Part shown: piece by piece, positions 28,387-36,931 of the stretch | Numbering within the stretch: the stretch's first letter is position 1 | How the letters are laid out: every line of letters begins with the position of its first letter | Source of the DNA: Kaistia soli DSM 19436 | GTDB taxonomy: Bacteria > Pseudomonadota > Alphaproteobacteria > Rhizobiales > Kaistiaceae | Reading direction: 5' to 3' | NCBI RefSeq assembly: GCF_900129325.1 | Contig: NZ_FQUP01000001.1 | Coordinates: 1,054,001-1,118,000 of the forward strand | DNA length: 64,000 bases | Translations under genes and position numbers: made by a program | Notes under the pieces: generated by a model | What the model was told of the DNA's origin: nothing | Seen by the model: the letters and a program-made list of their open reading frames with translations, nothing else | Database searches by the model: none

Positions 28387-29021
28387 GCCGCCGCCACGGC
28401 CTGGCGCAGACCGGCCAGCGGGCTCGATGGGGGCTTCGGTCCGGCCGTCACGCGCGACGCGGCGGCAGCCATCGAGGCCTGCGCGAACGCCACCAGCGAC
28501 GCGCCGTCGCGATAGGACGCATCGGCAGCCGCGGCGATGACAGTGAGGTAGTCCTCGCGCCTGCCGGCTCGGAAGAGGTCCCAGGCACCGTCGACCATGC
28601 GGATATCGACCGTGGCACCCGTCCAGGCAGCGGCGGCCGCGAAGAGTTTCGTCGTCGGCGCGATGGTCGTCGCGACGGCGCACAGCGCGACCACAAGGCC
28701 GCCCGCGGCGACGGCCTCAGCGGCAAGCGCCGCATCGGCGCGAAGAACCGGCACGGACGCTTCCGCTGCGGCCATGTCGGCGGCCGAACCCAGCGTCGAG
28801 CATGTCAGAAGAACGACATCCGCGCCTTCTGCCAACGCCAGCAAGGCCTCGGCCGTCCGGCGGCTGACCTCGTCAGTGACGCCGCCGCACTTCTCCGCCT
28901 CGGCGAGGAGTTCGGGGCGAACCACGTGAAGCAGGAGACCGGACGGCAAACCAAGCTCCGCCGCAGCGACGTCAAAGCCTGCGACATTGCTCTCATGCGT
29001 ATGCAGGCAGGCGATCTTCAA
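28365..29021 (-). CDS. Asp/Glu racemase superfamily protein lacking the second cysteine
   Basis: A 218-residue protein of the Asp/Glu/hydantoin racemase fold. The first catalytic cysteine is present as C74 in LLTCSTLG. In the second half, where true racemases have a Cys-Thr-His motif, the sequence reads ASLVAFAQASM with no cysteine. A two-cysteine racemase mechanism is therefore unlikely. It may be a single-cysteine isomerase, lyase or non-catalytic homologue. It is encoded alone, convergent with the exporter permease. Its substrate is unknown. Confidence 0.75.
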   Translation of the reverse strand: MKIACLHTHESNVAGFDVAAAELGLPSGLLLHVVRPELLAEAEKCGGVTDEVSRRTAEALLALAEGADVVLLTCSTLGSAADMAAAEASVPVLRADAALAAEAVAAGGLVVALCAVATTIAPTTKLFAAAAAWTGATVDIRMVDGAWDLFRAGRREDYLTVIAAAADASYRDGASLVAFAQASMAAAASRVTAGPKPPSSPLAGLRQAVAAAQSSVRR

Positions 29022-29092
29022 GGGTGGGTCTCGATGAAACGATGGCGCGCGAGCGCGCCATCGACAGTCTCGCGTAAGGGCGCCGTTGCTGC

Positions 29093-29620
29093 TCAGACGG
29101 AGGGAGCCGGCGGAGCGACCGGGGCGTCGACATGAGCATGGCCGGCCAGCGCATTGCGCAGCGCGGTTTCCTTGTCGTTGTCGAGCGAGGTCTTCAGCAC
29201 GACGCCGCCGTAGCCCTGGATTTCCTCGAGCACCTTGTCGGCGGTCATCGAACGGATCAGCAGGAACAGCGCCGCATTGCCGGGCTGCAGCGATTCCGAC
29301 AGATCCTTCATGAACTTGTCGTTGATGCCGAAATCGGCGAGCAGGCCGCCAAGCGCGCCCGAGGCAGCGCCGATGACAACGCCGACGACCGGCATCAGGA
29401 ATACCATGCCGACCAGAAGGCCCCAGAAGCTGCCCGAGGCAGCGCCGGTGGCGGTCGTGTTGACCATCTGGTGCAGCTTGACCTTGCCGTCTTCGGTCTT
29501 CACCGCAATGACGGCGTCATCGAGGCTGATCAGATATTCCTTCTGCAGCGTCAGGAATTCCTGGCGGACGGCTTCGGCCTTTTCCAGCGACGGATAGACG
29601 ATGGCGACGAGATCGGACAT
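29093..29620 (-). CDS. DUF1269 family membrane protein
   Basis: A 175-residue protein whose opening SDLVAIVYPSLEKAEAVRQEFLTLQKEYLI is characteristic of DUF1269. It has an N-terminal domain, a glycine-rich pair of membrane helices (about 58-95, with SFWGLLVGMVFLMPVVGVVIG) and a C-terminal domain. Members are often induced under stress, but the function is not defined. The start near 29620 is chosen because the family begins with MSDL; the frame is open further upstream. It is monocistronic. Confidence 0.85.
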   Translation of the reverse strand: MSDLVAIVYPSLEKAEAVRQEFLTLQKEYLISLDDAVIAVKTEDGKVKLHQMVNTTATGAASGSFWGLLVGMVFLMPVVGVVIGAASGALGGLLADFGINDKFMKDLSESLQPGNAALFLLIRSMTADKVLEEIQGYGGVVLKTSLDNDKETALRNALAGHAHVDAPVAPPAPSV

Positions 29621-29749
29621 GGAGACACCTCGGGATTGAAACGGGTCGAACGCCACGATCGCATAGCATGCATGATCGCCGCGTGACAGGCGCCAGCATA
29701 GCGGAAGGCCGCGCAAAGACGAGGCCCGTGGTGCCGTGGTGCTGCCGGA

Positions 29750-30067
29750 TCAGGGCTCGCTGCCGGGCGCGAGGCGCACCTTGAGGCCGTCGAGTTCGTC
29801 CGACATCAGGATCTGGCAGGACAGCCGCGAATTCGACTTCACCAGCATGGCGTCGTCGAGACGCTCTTCCTCTTCCTCGGTCATCGGAACGAGGCGGTCG
29901 AACCATTCGGGATCGACATAGACATGGCAAGTGGCGCAGGCGAGCGCCCCCCCGCACTCCGCCTTGATCGGCAGACCCCAGTCCCGGATCACCTCCATGA
30001 CACGCCAGCCTTCAAGCGCCTCGAGCTCGTGCTCGCCGCCGTCCTGATCGGTGACGAAAAGCTTCAA
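29750..30067 (-). CDS. 2Fe-2S ferredoxin in the sulfate assimilation operon
   Basis: A 105-residue adrenodoxin/plant-type ferredoxin. The cluster ligands are in AECGGALACATCHVYV and RLSCQI, the usual C-X5-C-X2-C and distant C. The start is a TTG at 30067 (LKLFVTDQDG), since no ATG lies at the right place and GGGAG lies about 9 bases before it. The start overlaps the DUF934 stop by 4 bases, so it is the sixth gene of the cys operon. It probably supplies electrons to CysI, which is of the ferredoxin-dependent type, or to the CysH reaction. Confidence 0.83.
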   Translation of the reverse strand: MKLFVTDQDGGEHELEALEGWRVMEVIRDWGLPIKAECGGALACATCHVYVDPEWFDRLVPMTEEEEERLDDAMLVKSNSRLSCQILMSDELDGLKVRLAPGSEP

Positions 30068-30591
30068 GACTGCGCACTCCCGCCGCTGGCGGGGCGGCGC
30101 GCCCAAGGGCGCTTGCCGGCGAGTTGTTCGCCATTGTCGGCGGCGGGCTGGAGATATTCGGCAACTTCCGGCCAACGCCCCTCTTCGAGGCCCCGGATGA
30201 CAAGCGGATCGTCGGTGGCGAAGGACTCGAAGCCGACCCGCTTCAGGAACGGGATCTGGTCGAGGAAAAAGGCGCCGACGGCGCGCAGTTCACCGGTGAA
30301 GCCGTCGCGATCCCGCAGCAGGCGGCCGATCGAGAAGGCGCGACCATCGGCGAATTTCGGCAGGTCGGCTGCGACGACCGCGAAGCGCGGCAGATCGGCG
30401 ACGATGTCCGACCAGTCGGCGCCGGGTTCGATGACGATGCCGAGCGGCGCGGCGCGCGCGATGAGTGTGTCGCGCTCGGCCCGAAACCGCGCCAGAGACA
30501 CGATGATGGCGCCGTCGCCGGGGATCTCCGCGTCGTCGGCAAGACGCGTAAACGCGTCCTCGACAAAGCGGCCGTGCTTCCAAAGTGCCAT
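30064..30591 (-). CDS. DUF934 family protein of the sulfate assimilation operon
   Basis: A 175-residue protein recognised as DUF934 by LPKFADGRAFSIGRLLRDRDGFTGELRAVG. Genes of this family sit next to cysI or cysH in many alpha- and betaproteobacteria. No catalytic motif is obvious. The start lies 1 base after the cysH stop, and its own stop overlaps the ferredoxin start. An accessory role in sulfite reduction or its electron supply is inferred from context only. Confidence 0.85.
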   Translation of the reverse strand: MALWKHGRFVEDAFTRLADDAEIPGDGAIIVSLARFRAERDTLIARAAPLGIVIEPGADWSDIVADLPRFAVVAADLPKFADGRAFSIGRLLRDRDGFTGELRAVGAFFLDQIPFLKRVGFESFATDDPLVIRGLEEGRWPEVAEYLQPAADNGEQLAGKRPWARRPASGGSAQS

Positions 30592-30592
30592 T

Positions 30593-31360
30593 TCAGATTC
30601 CGCTGCCGTCGGCTTCGCCGAGATGGATGCCGCATTCGACCTTGTCGAGGCCCCGCCAGCGGCCGGCGCGTTCGTCCTCGCCCGGCTTGACCTTCGAGGT
30701 GCATGGCACGCAGCCGATCGAGGGATAGCCCTCGGCGACCAGCGGATGCGCCGGCAGGTTGTTGTCGGCGATATAGGCCTTGAGCTCAGCCGACGACCAT
30801 GTCGCGAGCGGGTTGACCTTCACGCGCGCGCCGTCTTGCTCGAACAGCTGGATGCTGGCGCGCGTCGCCGCCTGGAAGCGCTTGCGGCCGGTGAACCAGG
30901 CATCGAAGCCGGTGAGCGCCCGGGCCAGCGGCTCGGTCTTGCGGATATGGCAGCAAAGATCAGCATTGCTCATCCAGGCCGCCTTGTAGGGGTCGTTGGC
31001 CTTAAGCACTGCTTCGTCCGGCGTCACGGTTCGGACATGCGTCAGTCCGATCCGCTCGACCAACGTGTCGCGATAGGCGAGCGTCTCGGGAAAGAGCCTG
31101 AGCGTATCGATAAATACGACCGGCACGTCGCGGCTGACCGAGGCAACGAGATGCAGCAGCACCGAGGATTCGGCGCCGAAGGATGAGACGAGCGCGATCT
31201 TGTCGCCGAAGAGCTCGAGCGCCTTGGCGACGGCCTCGCGCGAGGCGAGATGGCCGAAGCGGGCGTTGAGGACAGCAGCGTCCTCGAGGCCGGCATTGTC
31301 ATGGTCGAAAGGTGGCGCGCCACCGGCAGCGCCGATGGCGGCGGGATCAAGCCGTGCCAT
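30593..31360 (-). CDS. cysH: Adenylyl-sulfate (APS) reductase, thioredoxin-dependent type
   Basis: A 255-residue enzyme that reduces activated sulfate to sulfite. It carries the adjacent cysteine pair C136-C137 and the pair C217-VP-C220, which together ligate a 4Fe-4S cluster. This is the mark of the APS-using rather than the PAPS-using form. The catalytic cysteine is C243 in ECGIH. The start at 31360 has GGAGG six bases before it. It overlaps the end of cysI by 14 bases. No cysDN is nearby, so sulfate activation is encoded elsewhere. Confidence 0.93.
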   Translation of the reverse strand: MARLDPAAIGAAGGAPPFDHDNAGLEDAAVLNARFGHLASREAVAKALELFGDKIALVSSFGAESSVLLHLVASVSRDVPVVFIDTLRLFPETLAYRDTLVERIGLTHVRTVTPDEAVLKANDPYKAAWMSNADLCCHIRKTEPLARALTGFDAWFTGRKRFQAATRASIQLFEQDGARVKVNPLATWSSAELKAYIADNNLPAHPLVAEGYPSIGCVPCTSKVKPGEDERAGRWRGLDKVECGIHLGEADGSGI

Positions 31361-33005
31361 AAAGCGCCTCCTTGAACGGGCCCTGGCCGAGGCGGCGATA
31401 GGCGGCGAGGAAGGTTTCCTCCGGCGCTTCACGGCGGGCGATATAGGTGTCGACAATGGTCTCGACCGCATCGACGATCTCATCGGTCGAGAAGCCGCGG
31501 CCGATGATGTCGCCGATCGCCGAGTTCTCGTCGCCTGAGCCGCCGAGCGAGATCTGGTAGAACTCCTCGCCTTTCTTCTCGACGCCGAGAATGCCGATAT
31601 GGCCGACATGGTGATGGCCGCAGGCATTGATGCAGCCGGATATCTTGATCTTCAGCTCGCCGATCTCGCGCTGGCGCCCGATATCGCCGAAGCGCTGCGA
31701 GATGCGCTGCGCCACCGGGATCGAGCGCGCATTGGCCAGCGCGCAATAGTCGAGGCCCGGGCAGGCGATGATGTCGGTGACGAGCCCGGCATTGGCCGTG
31801 GCAAGGCCCGCCGCAACCAGACCATCGTAAACAGCGCGGAGATTGTCCTCCGCGACATGCGGCAGGATGAGGTTCTGCTCGTGGCTGACACGGATCTCGT
31901 CGAATGCAAACCGCTCGGCGAGATCGGCAACGACGTCCATCTGGTCGGCCGTGGCATCGCCCGGCGTGCCGCCGATCGGCTTCAGCGAGATCGTTGCCGA
32001 GACATGGCCGGCAACGCGATGCGGGAACGTGTTCTGCCGCACCCACGCGTCGAATTCAGGATCCGCCTGGCGCGCTGAGGCAAGGCTGGCGCTCGGCGCC
32101 TTCGCGGCGAGGCCTGCCGGCGCGGCGAAATATTCACGGATGCGCTCGACCTCGCCCTGCGGCAGCTTGAGCGCACCGTGGCGGATACGTTCCCATTCCT
32201 CCTCGACCTGGCGGGCGATTTCGCCGGCGCCGGTCTCATGCACCAGGATCTTGATACGGGCCTTATATTTGTTGTCGCGCCGGCCGTTCAGATTGTAGAC
32301 GCGCAAGATCGCCTCCGAATAGGAGAGCAGGTCCTCCTCCGGCAGGAAGTCGCGAATCTTCTTGGCGATCATCGGGGTGCGACCCTGGCCGCCGCCGATA
32401 TAGACGGCGAAGCCGAGACGGCCGTTCTCGTCCTTCTTCAGATGCAGGCCGATGTCGTGCACCTGGATGGCGGCGCGGTCGCGTTCCGCGCCGGTGACGG
32501 CGACCTTGAACTTGCGCGGCAGGAAGACGAATTCGGGATGCAGCGACGACCACTGGCGGAGGATCTCCGCATAGGGGCGCGGATCCGCGACCTCGTCAGC
32601 CGCGGCACCGGCGAAATGATCGGCGGTGACGTTGCGGATGCAGTTGCCCGAGGTCTGGATCGCGTGCATCTCGACCGAGGCGAGCTCGGCCAGGATGTCG
32701 GGGATGTCGGAGAGCTTCGGCCAGTTGAACTGCAGGTTCTGCCGCGTCGTGAAATGGCCGTAGCCGCGATCATAGCGGCGGGCGATGTCTCCAAGCTTGC
32801 GCATCTGGCGGCTGTCGAGCGTGCCGTAGGGCACGGCAATGCGCAGCATATAGGCGTGCAACTGCAGATAGACGCCGTTCATCAGCCTGAGCGGCTTGAA
32901 CTGGTCCTCCGTCAGCTCGCCTGAAAGGCGGCGCTCCACCTGGTCGCGAAACTGCGCGACGCGGTCGGTCACAAAATCCTGGTCGAACTCGTCATAACGA
33001 TACAT
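31347..33005 (-). CDS. cysI: Ferredoxin-type nitrite/sulfite reductase (CysI)
   Basis: A 552-residue siroheme enzyme that makes sulfide from sulfite with six electrons. The siroheme/4Fe-4S ligands are C415, C421 (CPGLDYC) and C458, C462 (CINAC), spaced C-X5-C and C-X3-C. TSGNCIRNVTADHFAG near 118-133 is typical of the ferredoxin-linked branch. No CysJ flavoprotein is encoded here; a ferredoxin is, in the same operon. The ATG at 33005 is preferred over a TTG three codons earlier. It lies 5 bases after the DUF2849 stop. Confidence 0.93.
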   Translation of the reverse strand: MYRYDEFDQDFVTDRVAQFRDQVERRLSGELTEDQFKPLRLMNGVYLQLHAYMLRIAVPYGTLDSRQMRKLGDIARRYDRGYGHFTTRQNLQFNWPKLSDIPDILAELASVEMHAIQTSGNCIRNVTADHFAGAAADEVADPRPYAEILRQWSSLHPEFVFLPRKFKVAVTGAERDRAAIQVHDIGLHLKKDENGRLGFAVYIGGGQGRTPMIAKKIRDFLPEEDLLSYSEAILRVYNLNGRRDNKYKARIKILVHETGAGEIARQVEEEWERIRHGALKLPQGEVERIREYFAAPAGLAAKAPSASLASARQADPEFDAWVRQNTFPHRVAGHVSATISLKPIGGTPGDATADQMDVVADLAERFAFDEIRVSHEQNLILPHVAEDNLRAVYDGLVAAGLATANAGLVTDIIACPGLDYCALANARSIPVAQRISQRFGDIGRQREIGELKIKISGCINACGHHHVGHIGILGVEKKGEEFYQISLGGSGDENSAIGDIIGRGFSTDEIVDAVETIVDTYIARREAPEETFLAAYRRLGQGPFKEALYGTA

Positions 33006-33010
33006 GGACG

Positions 33011-33325
33011 TCAACCTGCCTTGCTCAGAGCGGCGCGTTCGGCGATTTCGGCTTCGCCATAAGCGACCGTTGGCCCCGCTGCGCGGATGCGCTCGCGCAG
33101 GCGGACCGGGACCGGGACGCCGTTCTCCAGCGTGACCTCGATATCATAGGGTTCCACGACGATGCGGGCGTCGTGCTGCGCCTTGCCATAGGCGACCGCC
33201 TCGGGCAGCGCATCGGGCCCGACGACGCGCGCATCGGCGAGCCGTTGCGACCACCCGCCATCGGCCGTCAGGAAGACAACGAGGCCGTTGCCGAGATCGT
33301 TCGCAGTGATGATGCTGTCGCTCAT
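33011..33325 (-). CDS. DUF2849 domain protein, sulfite reductase accessory
   Basis: A 104-residue protein with IITANDLGNGLVVFLTADGGWSQ at the start, the DUF2849 signature. Genes of this family occur almost always between siroheme synthase and sulfite reductase genes in Rhizobiales. It starts 19 bases after the cysG stop and ends 5 bases before cysI. There are no cysteines or metal motifs. A role in cofactor insertion or complex formation is inferred from its position. Confidence 0.85.
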   Translation of the reverse strand: MSDSIITANDLGNGLVVFLTADGGWSQRLADARVVGPDALPEAVAYGKAQHDARIVVEPYDIEVTLENGVPVPVRLRERIRAAGPTVAYGEAEIAERAALSKAG

Positions 33326-33344
33326 GATGTTCCGTTCGGGCGCG

Positions 33345-34766
33345 TCATGCCGCCATCGCGGCGAGCGGCAAAGGGGCGACGCCAAGGGCGCTTTCGGCAA
33401 CCACGCGGCCGACGATGATAACGACCGGACCGTCGATTTCCGGCCGGTCGGCGATGCGGGCAAGTTCGTCCAGCCGTCCGGCATAGGCCTTGCGGTCGAC
33501 CCGGGATGCATTCTCGATCACCGCGACCGGCGTCGAGGCGGCAAGGCCGTTCTCGATCAGCCGCGCGGCAACCTTGGAAGCAACGCTGCGCCCCATATAG
33601 ACGGCGATGGTGGAGCCGGCGAGCGCGAGGCCGGCCCATTCCGGCAGAGTATCGCCGCGCATGTCATGCCCCGTGGCGAGCACGAAGGTCGACGCGACAT
33701 CGCGTAGCGTCAGCGGGATTTCGTTCTCGGCCGCGGCCGCAATCGCAGCCGTCACGCCGGGCACGATATCGAAGGGGATACCAGCCGCACGGAGCGCCGC
33801 CATTTCCTCGCCAGCACGCCCGAAAATGAGCGGATCGCCGGACTTCAGGCGCACGATGCGGCGCCCGTCGCGCGCCTCCCGAACGAGGATCGCGTTGATC
33901 TCGTCCTGGCTGGCGGCATGCATGCCCTTGGCCTTGCCGACGTAGATGCGGAGCGCATCGCGCCGGCCCATGGCAACCACGGCCTCAGGCACCAGCTTGT
34001 CATAGACGATGACGTCGGCCTCCTGCAGCAGGCGCACGGCCCGCAGCGTCAGGAGGTCCTCAGCACCCGGACCGGCACCGACGAGGCTGACATGGCCGGC
34101 ATGGCCCTTGGACGCGCTGGCGTCGATCGCCGCATCGGCTTCCGCATCGATGCCCTCGATCTGCCCCGCGAGCACTTTCGCGGCTGCGGGACCGGTGAAG
34201 AAATGCGCCCAGAAGCGACGCCGGGCATCGGATGTCGGAATACGTTCAGCGACGCGCTCGCGGAGACCTTCGGCCAGATGCGCGAGATCACCGATCGCGG
34301 GCGCGAGCAGGGATTCGATCCGGGCCCGAACATGGCGGGCCAACACGGGGGCCGCACCCTCCGTCGAAATCGCAACCGCCAGCGGCGCGCGATTGACCAG
34401 GGCCGGAACGTAGAAATCGCAAAGATCCGGCCGGTCGACGACATTGACCGGGATGCCGGCAGCTTTGCCGAGCGCGCGCACGGCGCTGTCCTGATCCAGG
34501 TCGCCCGTCGCGGCGAAGACGAGCGCCGCGCCCTCAAGATCGGAGGCAGCCGGCCAGCGTGGCTCGTGAAGCGCACCGGTCGCGACGACGTCAGCCGCAG
34601 CCTCGTCTTCAAGAACAGGCGCAAAGACAACCAGCACCGCGCTGGTTTCGGACAAGAGACGCAGCTTTGCAGCCGCCTCGCCGCCGCCACCGACGACCAC
34701 GACCCGGCGCCCCTCCACTTTGTGGAAGGCTGGAAAGGTCGAAAGTCTCCGATGGGCAGTCGCCAT
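33345..34766 (-). CDS. cysG: Siroheme synthase CysG (trifunctional)
   Basis: A 473-residue fusion enzyme that makes siroheme, the cofactor of CysI. The N-terminal half (to about 200) is the precorrin-2 dehydrogenase/ferrochelatase (VVVVGGGGEAAAKL binds NAD). The C-terminal half, from VSLVGAGPGAEDLLTLRA, is uroporphyrinogen III methyltransferase with the motif KSGDPLIFGRAGEE. The ATG at 34766 has GGAGA 6 bases before it. It leads a six-gene operon reading cysG, DUF2849, cysI, cysH, DUF934, ferredoxin. Confidence 0.93.
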   Translation of the reverse strand: MATAHRRLSTFPAFHKVEGRRVVVVGGGGEAAAKLRLLSETSAVLVVFAPVLEDEAAADVVATGALHEPRWPAASDLEGAALVFAATGDLDQDSAVRALGKAAGIPVNVVDRPDLCDFYVPALVNRAPLAVAISTEGAAPVLARHVRARIESLLAPAIGDLAHLAEGLRERVAERIPTSDARRRFWAHFFTGPAAAKVLAGQIEGIDAEADAAIDASASKGHAGHVSLVGAGPGAEDLLTLRAVRLLQEADVIVYDKLVPEAVVAMGRRDALRIYVGKAKGMHAASQDEINAILVREARDGRRIVRLKSGDPLIFGRAGEEMAALRAAGIPFDIVPGVTAAIAAAAENEIPLTLRDVASTFVLATGHDMRGDTLPEWAGLALAGSTIAVYMGRSVASKVAARLIENGLAASTPVAVIENASRVDRKAYAGRLDELARIADRPEIDGPVVIIVGRVVAESALGVAPLPLAAMAA

Positions 34767-34847
34767 CGATGTCTCCGGCAGCGCGTTCGGATGGAATGAG
34801 CAAAATTCTTGCACGGTATTTAGTGAATGCCGAGCGCAAACACGACA

Positions 34848-34876
34848 AAGGCGGTTCCAATTGCAAACCCCGCCTT
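34848..34876. promoter_or_regulatory. dyad in the cys operon upstream region
   Basis: AAGGCGG (34848-34854) and CCGCCTT (34870-34876) are exact reverse complements with 15 bases between. Near it are TTCCA/TGGAA steps, including TGGAA-N5-TTCCA on the minus strand around 34876-34890. It lies about 80-110 bases before cysG, where a sulfur-responsive regulator could bind. Which protein uses it cannot be told. Confidence 0.35.
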
Positions 34877-35009
34877 GGAAAATCATTCCAGTCGGCTGCA
34901 GGAACCACAACGCACCGGTCTGTCGCGCAACCGCCGAAAGACCTTGGCGAGCAAGGCGCTGGCAGGCAGATCGACGCCCGGGGCACCGTCCACGGGCCTG
35001 TCTCGCCCG

Positions 35010-35042
35010 CTACATAGGCGACTAATCTGGTCGCCTATGTAG
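35010..35042 (-). terminator. perfect 13+13 hairpin after edd
   Basis: CTACATAGGCGAC (35010-35022) and GTCGCCTATGTAG (35030-35042) are exact complements around TAATCTG. It begins 14 bases after the edd stop on the minus strand. A second smaller dyad, CGGGC-GAGACAG-GCCCG, follows directly on the minus strand. There is no run of T on either strand after it, so it may stop transcription with Rho or act as a transcript end protector. AT-rich arms within a GC-rich genome make it unusual. Confidence 0.6.
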
Positions 35043-35056
35043 AATTTCGTTCCAGA

Positions 35057-36868
35057 TCAGAACACGCCGGCCCCGAGCTCGGCGGCGCCGGCATGCGCGC
35101 GGAACATCTCGAAGAGTTCCCGGCCCATGCCATAGACCTCTTCCTCCGGACGAAGCGCCGCCGGCCGCGCCGCGAACTCCGCCGCGTCGACGAGGACGTC
35201 CAGCGCGCCGGTCGAGCAGTCGATACGGATCATGTCGCCGTCGCGGATCTTGGCGATCGGGCCGCCCGCCAATGCCTCGGGCGTGACATGGATCGCCGCC
35301 GGCACCTTGCCGGAGGCGCCGGACATGCGCCCGTCGGTCAGGAGCGCCACGCGCTGGCCGCGATCCTGCAGGATGCCGAGCGAAGGCGTCAGCTTGTGCA
35401 GTTCCGGCATGCCATTGGCCTTCGGGCCCTGGAAGCGGATGACAGCGACGAAATCTCCGGTGAGTTCGCCGGCCTTGAACGCCGTCAGCAGGTCGTCCTG
35501 CGCATCGAACACCTTGGCCGGCGCCTCGATGACATGGCGATCGGGCTTGACGGCCGAGATCTTGATGACGGCGCGCCCGATATTGCCGGAGAGAAGCTTC
35601 AGGCCACCCGTCGGCTGGAACGCCTTGGAAACCGGGGCCAGCACCTTCTCGTCAAGGCTCTCGCGGGCGCCTTCCTGCCAGGAAATACCGCCGGCCGCGT
35701 CCAGCTTCGGCTCCACAGTGTAAGCCGAGAGGCCATTGCCCCAGATCGTCTTGACGTCGTCATGCAGATAGCCGGCGTCGAGCAGCTCGCGGATCAGGAA
35801 GCTCATGCCGCCCGCCGCGTGGAAGTGATTCACGTCGGCGAGGCCATTCGGATAGACCCGGGTCAGCAACGGCACCACGTCGGAGAGATCCGAGAAATCG
35901 TCCCAGGTAAGCTGGATGCCGGCCGCCTTGGCGATCGCCACGAGATGCATGGTGTGGTTGGTCGAGCCGCCGGTGGCGTTGAGGCCGACGACGCCGTTGA
36001 CGATCACCTTCTCGTCGACGATCTCGCCGATCGGCGTGAACTCGTTGCCGAGCGCCGTGATCGCGAGCGCGCGCTTGGTCGCGGCCTTGGTCAGTGCTTC
36101 GCGCAGCGGCGTGTTCGGATTGACGAAGGACGAGCCCGGCAGATGCAGGCCCATGATCTCCATCATCATCTGGTTGGTGTTGGCGGTACCGTAGAAGGTG
36201 CAGGTGCCTGGCCCGTGATAGGAGGCGCTTTCCGCCTCCAGCAGTTCGGGGCGGCCGACCTTGCCCTCGGCATAGAGCTGGCGGATACGCGCCTTCTCGC
36301 CGTTCGGCAGGCCGGTCGTCATTGGCCCGGCCGGAATGAACACCGTCGGCAGATGGCCGAACGAGAGCGCCGCGATCATCAGCCCCGGCACGATCTTGTC
36401 GCAGATGCCGAGAAAGACCGCCGCATCGAACATGTTGTGCGACAGGCCGATCGCCGCCGACATCGCAATGGCGTCGCGCGAGAACAGCGACAGCTCCATG
36501 CCGGTCTGGCCCTGCGTGACGCCATCACACATCGCGGGAACGCCGCCCGCGACCTGCGCGACGCCGCCGGCCTCGCGCGCCGCGTGGCGGATCAGCTCGG
36601 GATAGGTCTCGTAGGGCTGATGGGCCGAGAGCATGTCGTTATAGGCTGTGATGATGCCGAGATTGGGCACCACGTCGCCCTTCAGCGCCGCCTTGTCCTC
36701 GACGCCGCAGGCGGCAAAGCCATGGGCCAGGTTGCCGCAGGCAAGCGATCCACGCCGCGTACCCGCCTTGGCTGCAGCGGCGACGCGCTTCAGATAGAGC
36801 GCGCGACTTGCCACGCTGCGGGCGCGGATGCGCTCCGTGACTTCAGCGACCTTCGGATGAATGGTCAT
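35057..36868 (-). CDS. edd: Phosphogluconate dehydratase
   Basis: A 603-residue enzyme of the Entner-Doudoroff pathway that turns 6-phosphogluconate into KDPG. Features of the IlvD/Edd group are seen: [30 protein letters not shown] and [14 protein letters not shown], containing the cysteines that hold the 4Fe-4S cluster. The ATG at 36868 has GGAG about 7 bases before it. It follows zwf by 63 bases, so both are likely one transcript. No eda or pgl is in this operon. Confidence 0.94.
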   Translation of the reverse strand: MTIHPKVAEVTERIRARSVASRALYLKRVAAAAKAGTRRGSLACGNLAHGFAACGVEDKAALKGDVVPNLGIITAYNDMLSAHQPYETYPELIRHAAREAGGVAQVAGGVPAMCDGVTQGQTGMELSLFSRDAIAMSAAIGLSHNMFDAAVFLGICDKIVPGLMIAALSFGHLPTVFIPAGPMTTGLPNGEKARIRQLYAEGKVGRPELLEAESASYHGPGTCTFYGTANTNQMMMEIMGLHLPGSSFVNPNTPLREALTKAATKRALAITALGNEFTPIGEIVDEKVIVNGVVGLNATGGSTNHTMHLVAIAKAAGIQLTWDDFSDLSDVVPLLTRVYPNGLADVNHFHAAGGMSFLIRELLDAGYLHDDVKTIWGNGLSAYTVEPKLDAAGGISWQEGARESLDEKVLAPVSKAFQPTGGLKLLSGNIGRAVIKISAVKPDRHVIEAPAKVFDAQDDLLTAFKAGELTGDFVAVIRFQGPKANGMPELHKLTPSLGILQDRGQRVALLTDGRMSGASGKVPAAIHVTPEALAGGPIAKIRDGDMIRIDCSTGALDVLVDAAEFAARPAALRPEEEVYGMGRELFEMFRAHAGAAELGAGVF

Positions 36869-36931
36869 GGCACAACTCCACTTGGTGCCGGGCACGACCG
36901 CGCCCGGCATGCGGCGGTCCCGATCGGGCCG

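Noticed and set aside
26917-28683. A 588-codon open frame opposite the exporter permease
   Set aside because: Antisense to a gene with clear membrane segments and family motifs; no independent support.
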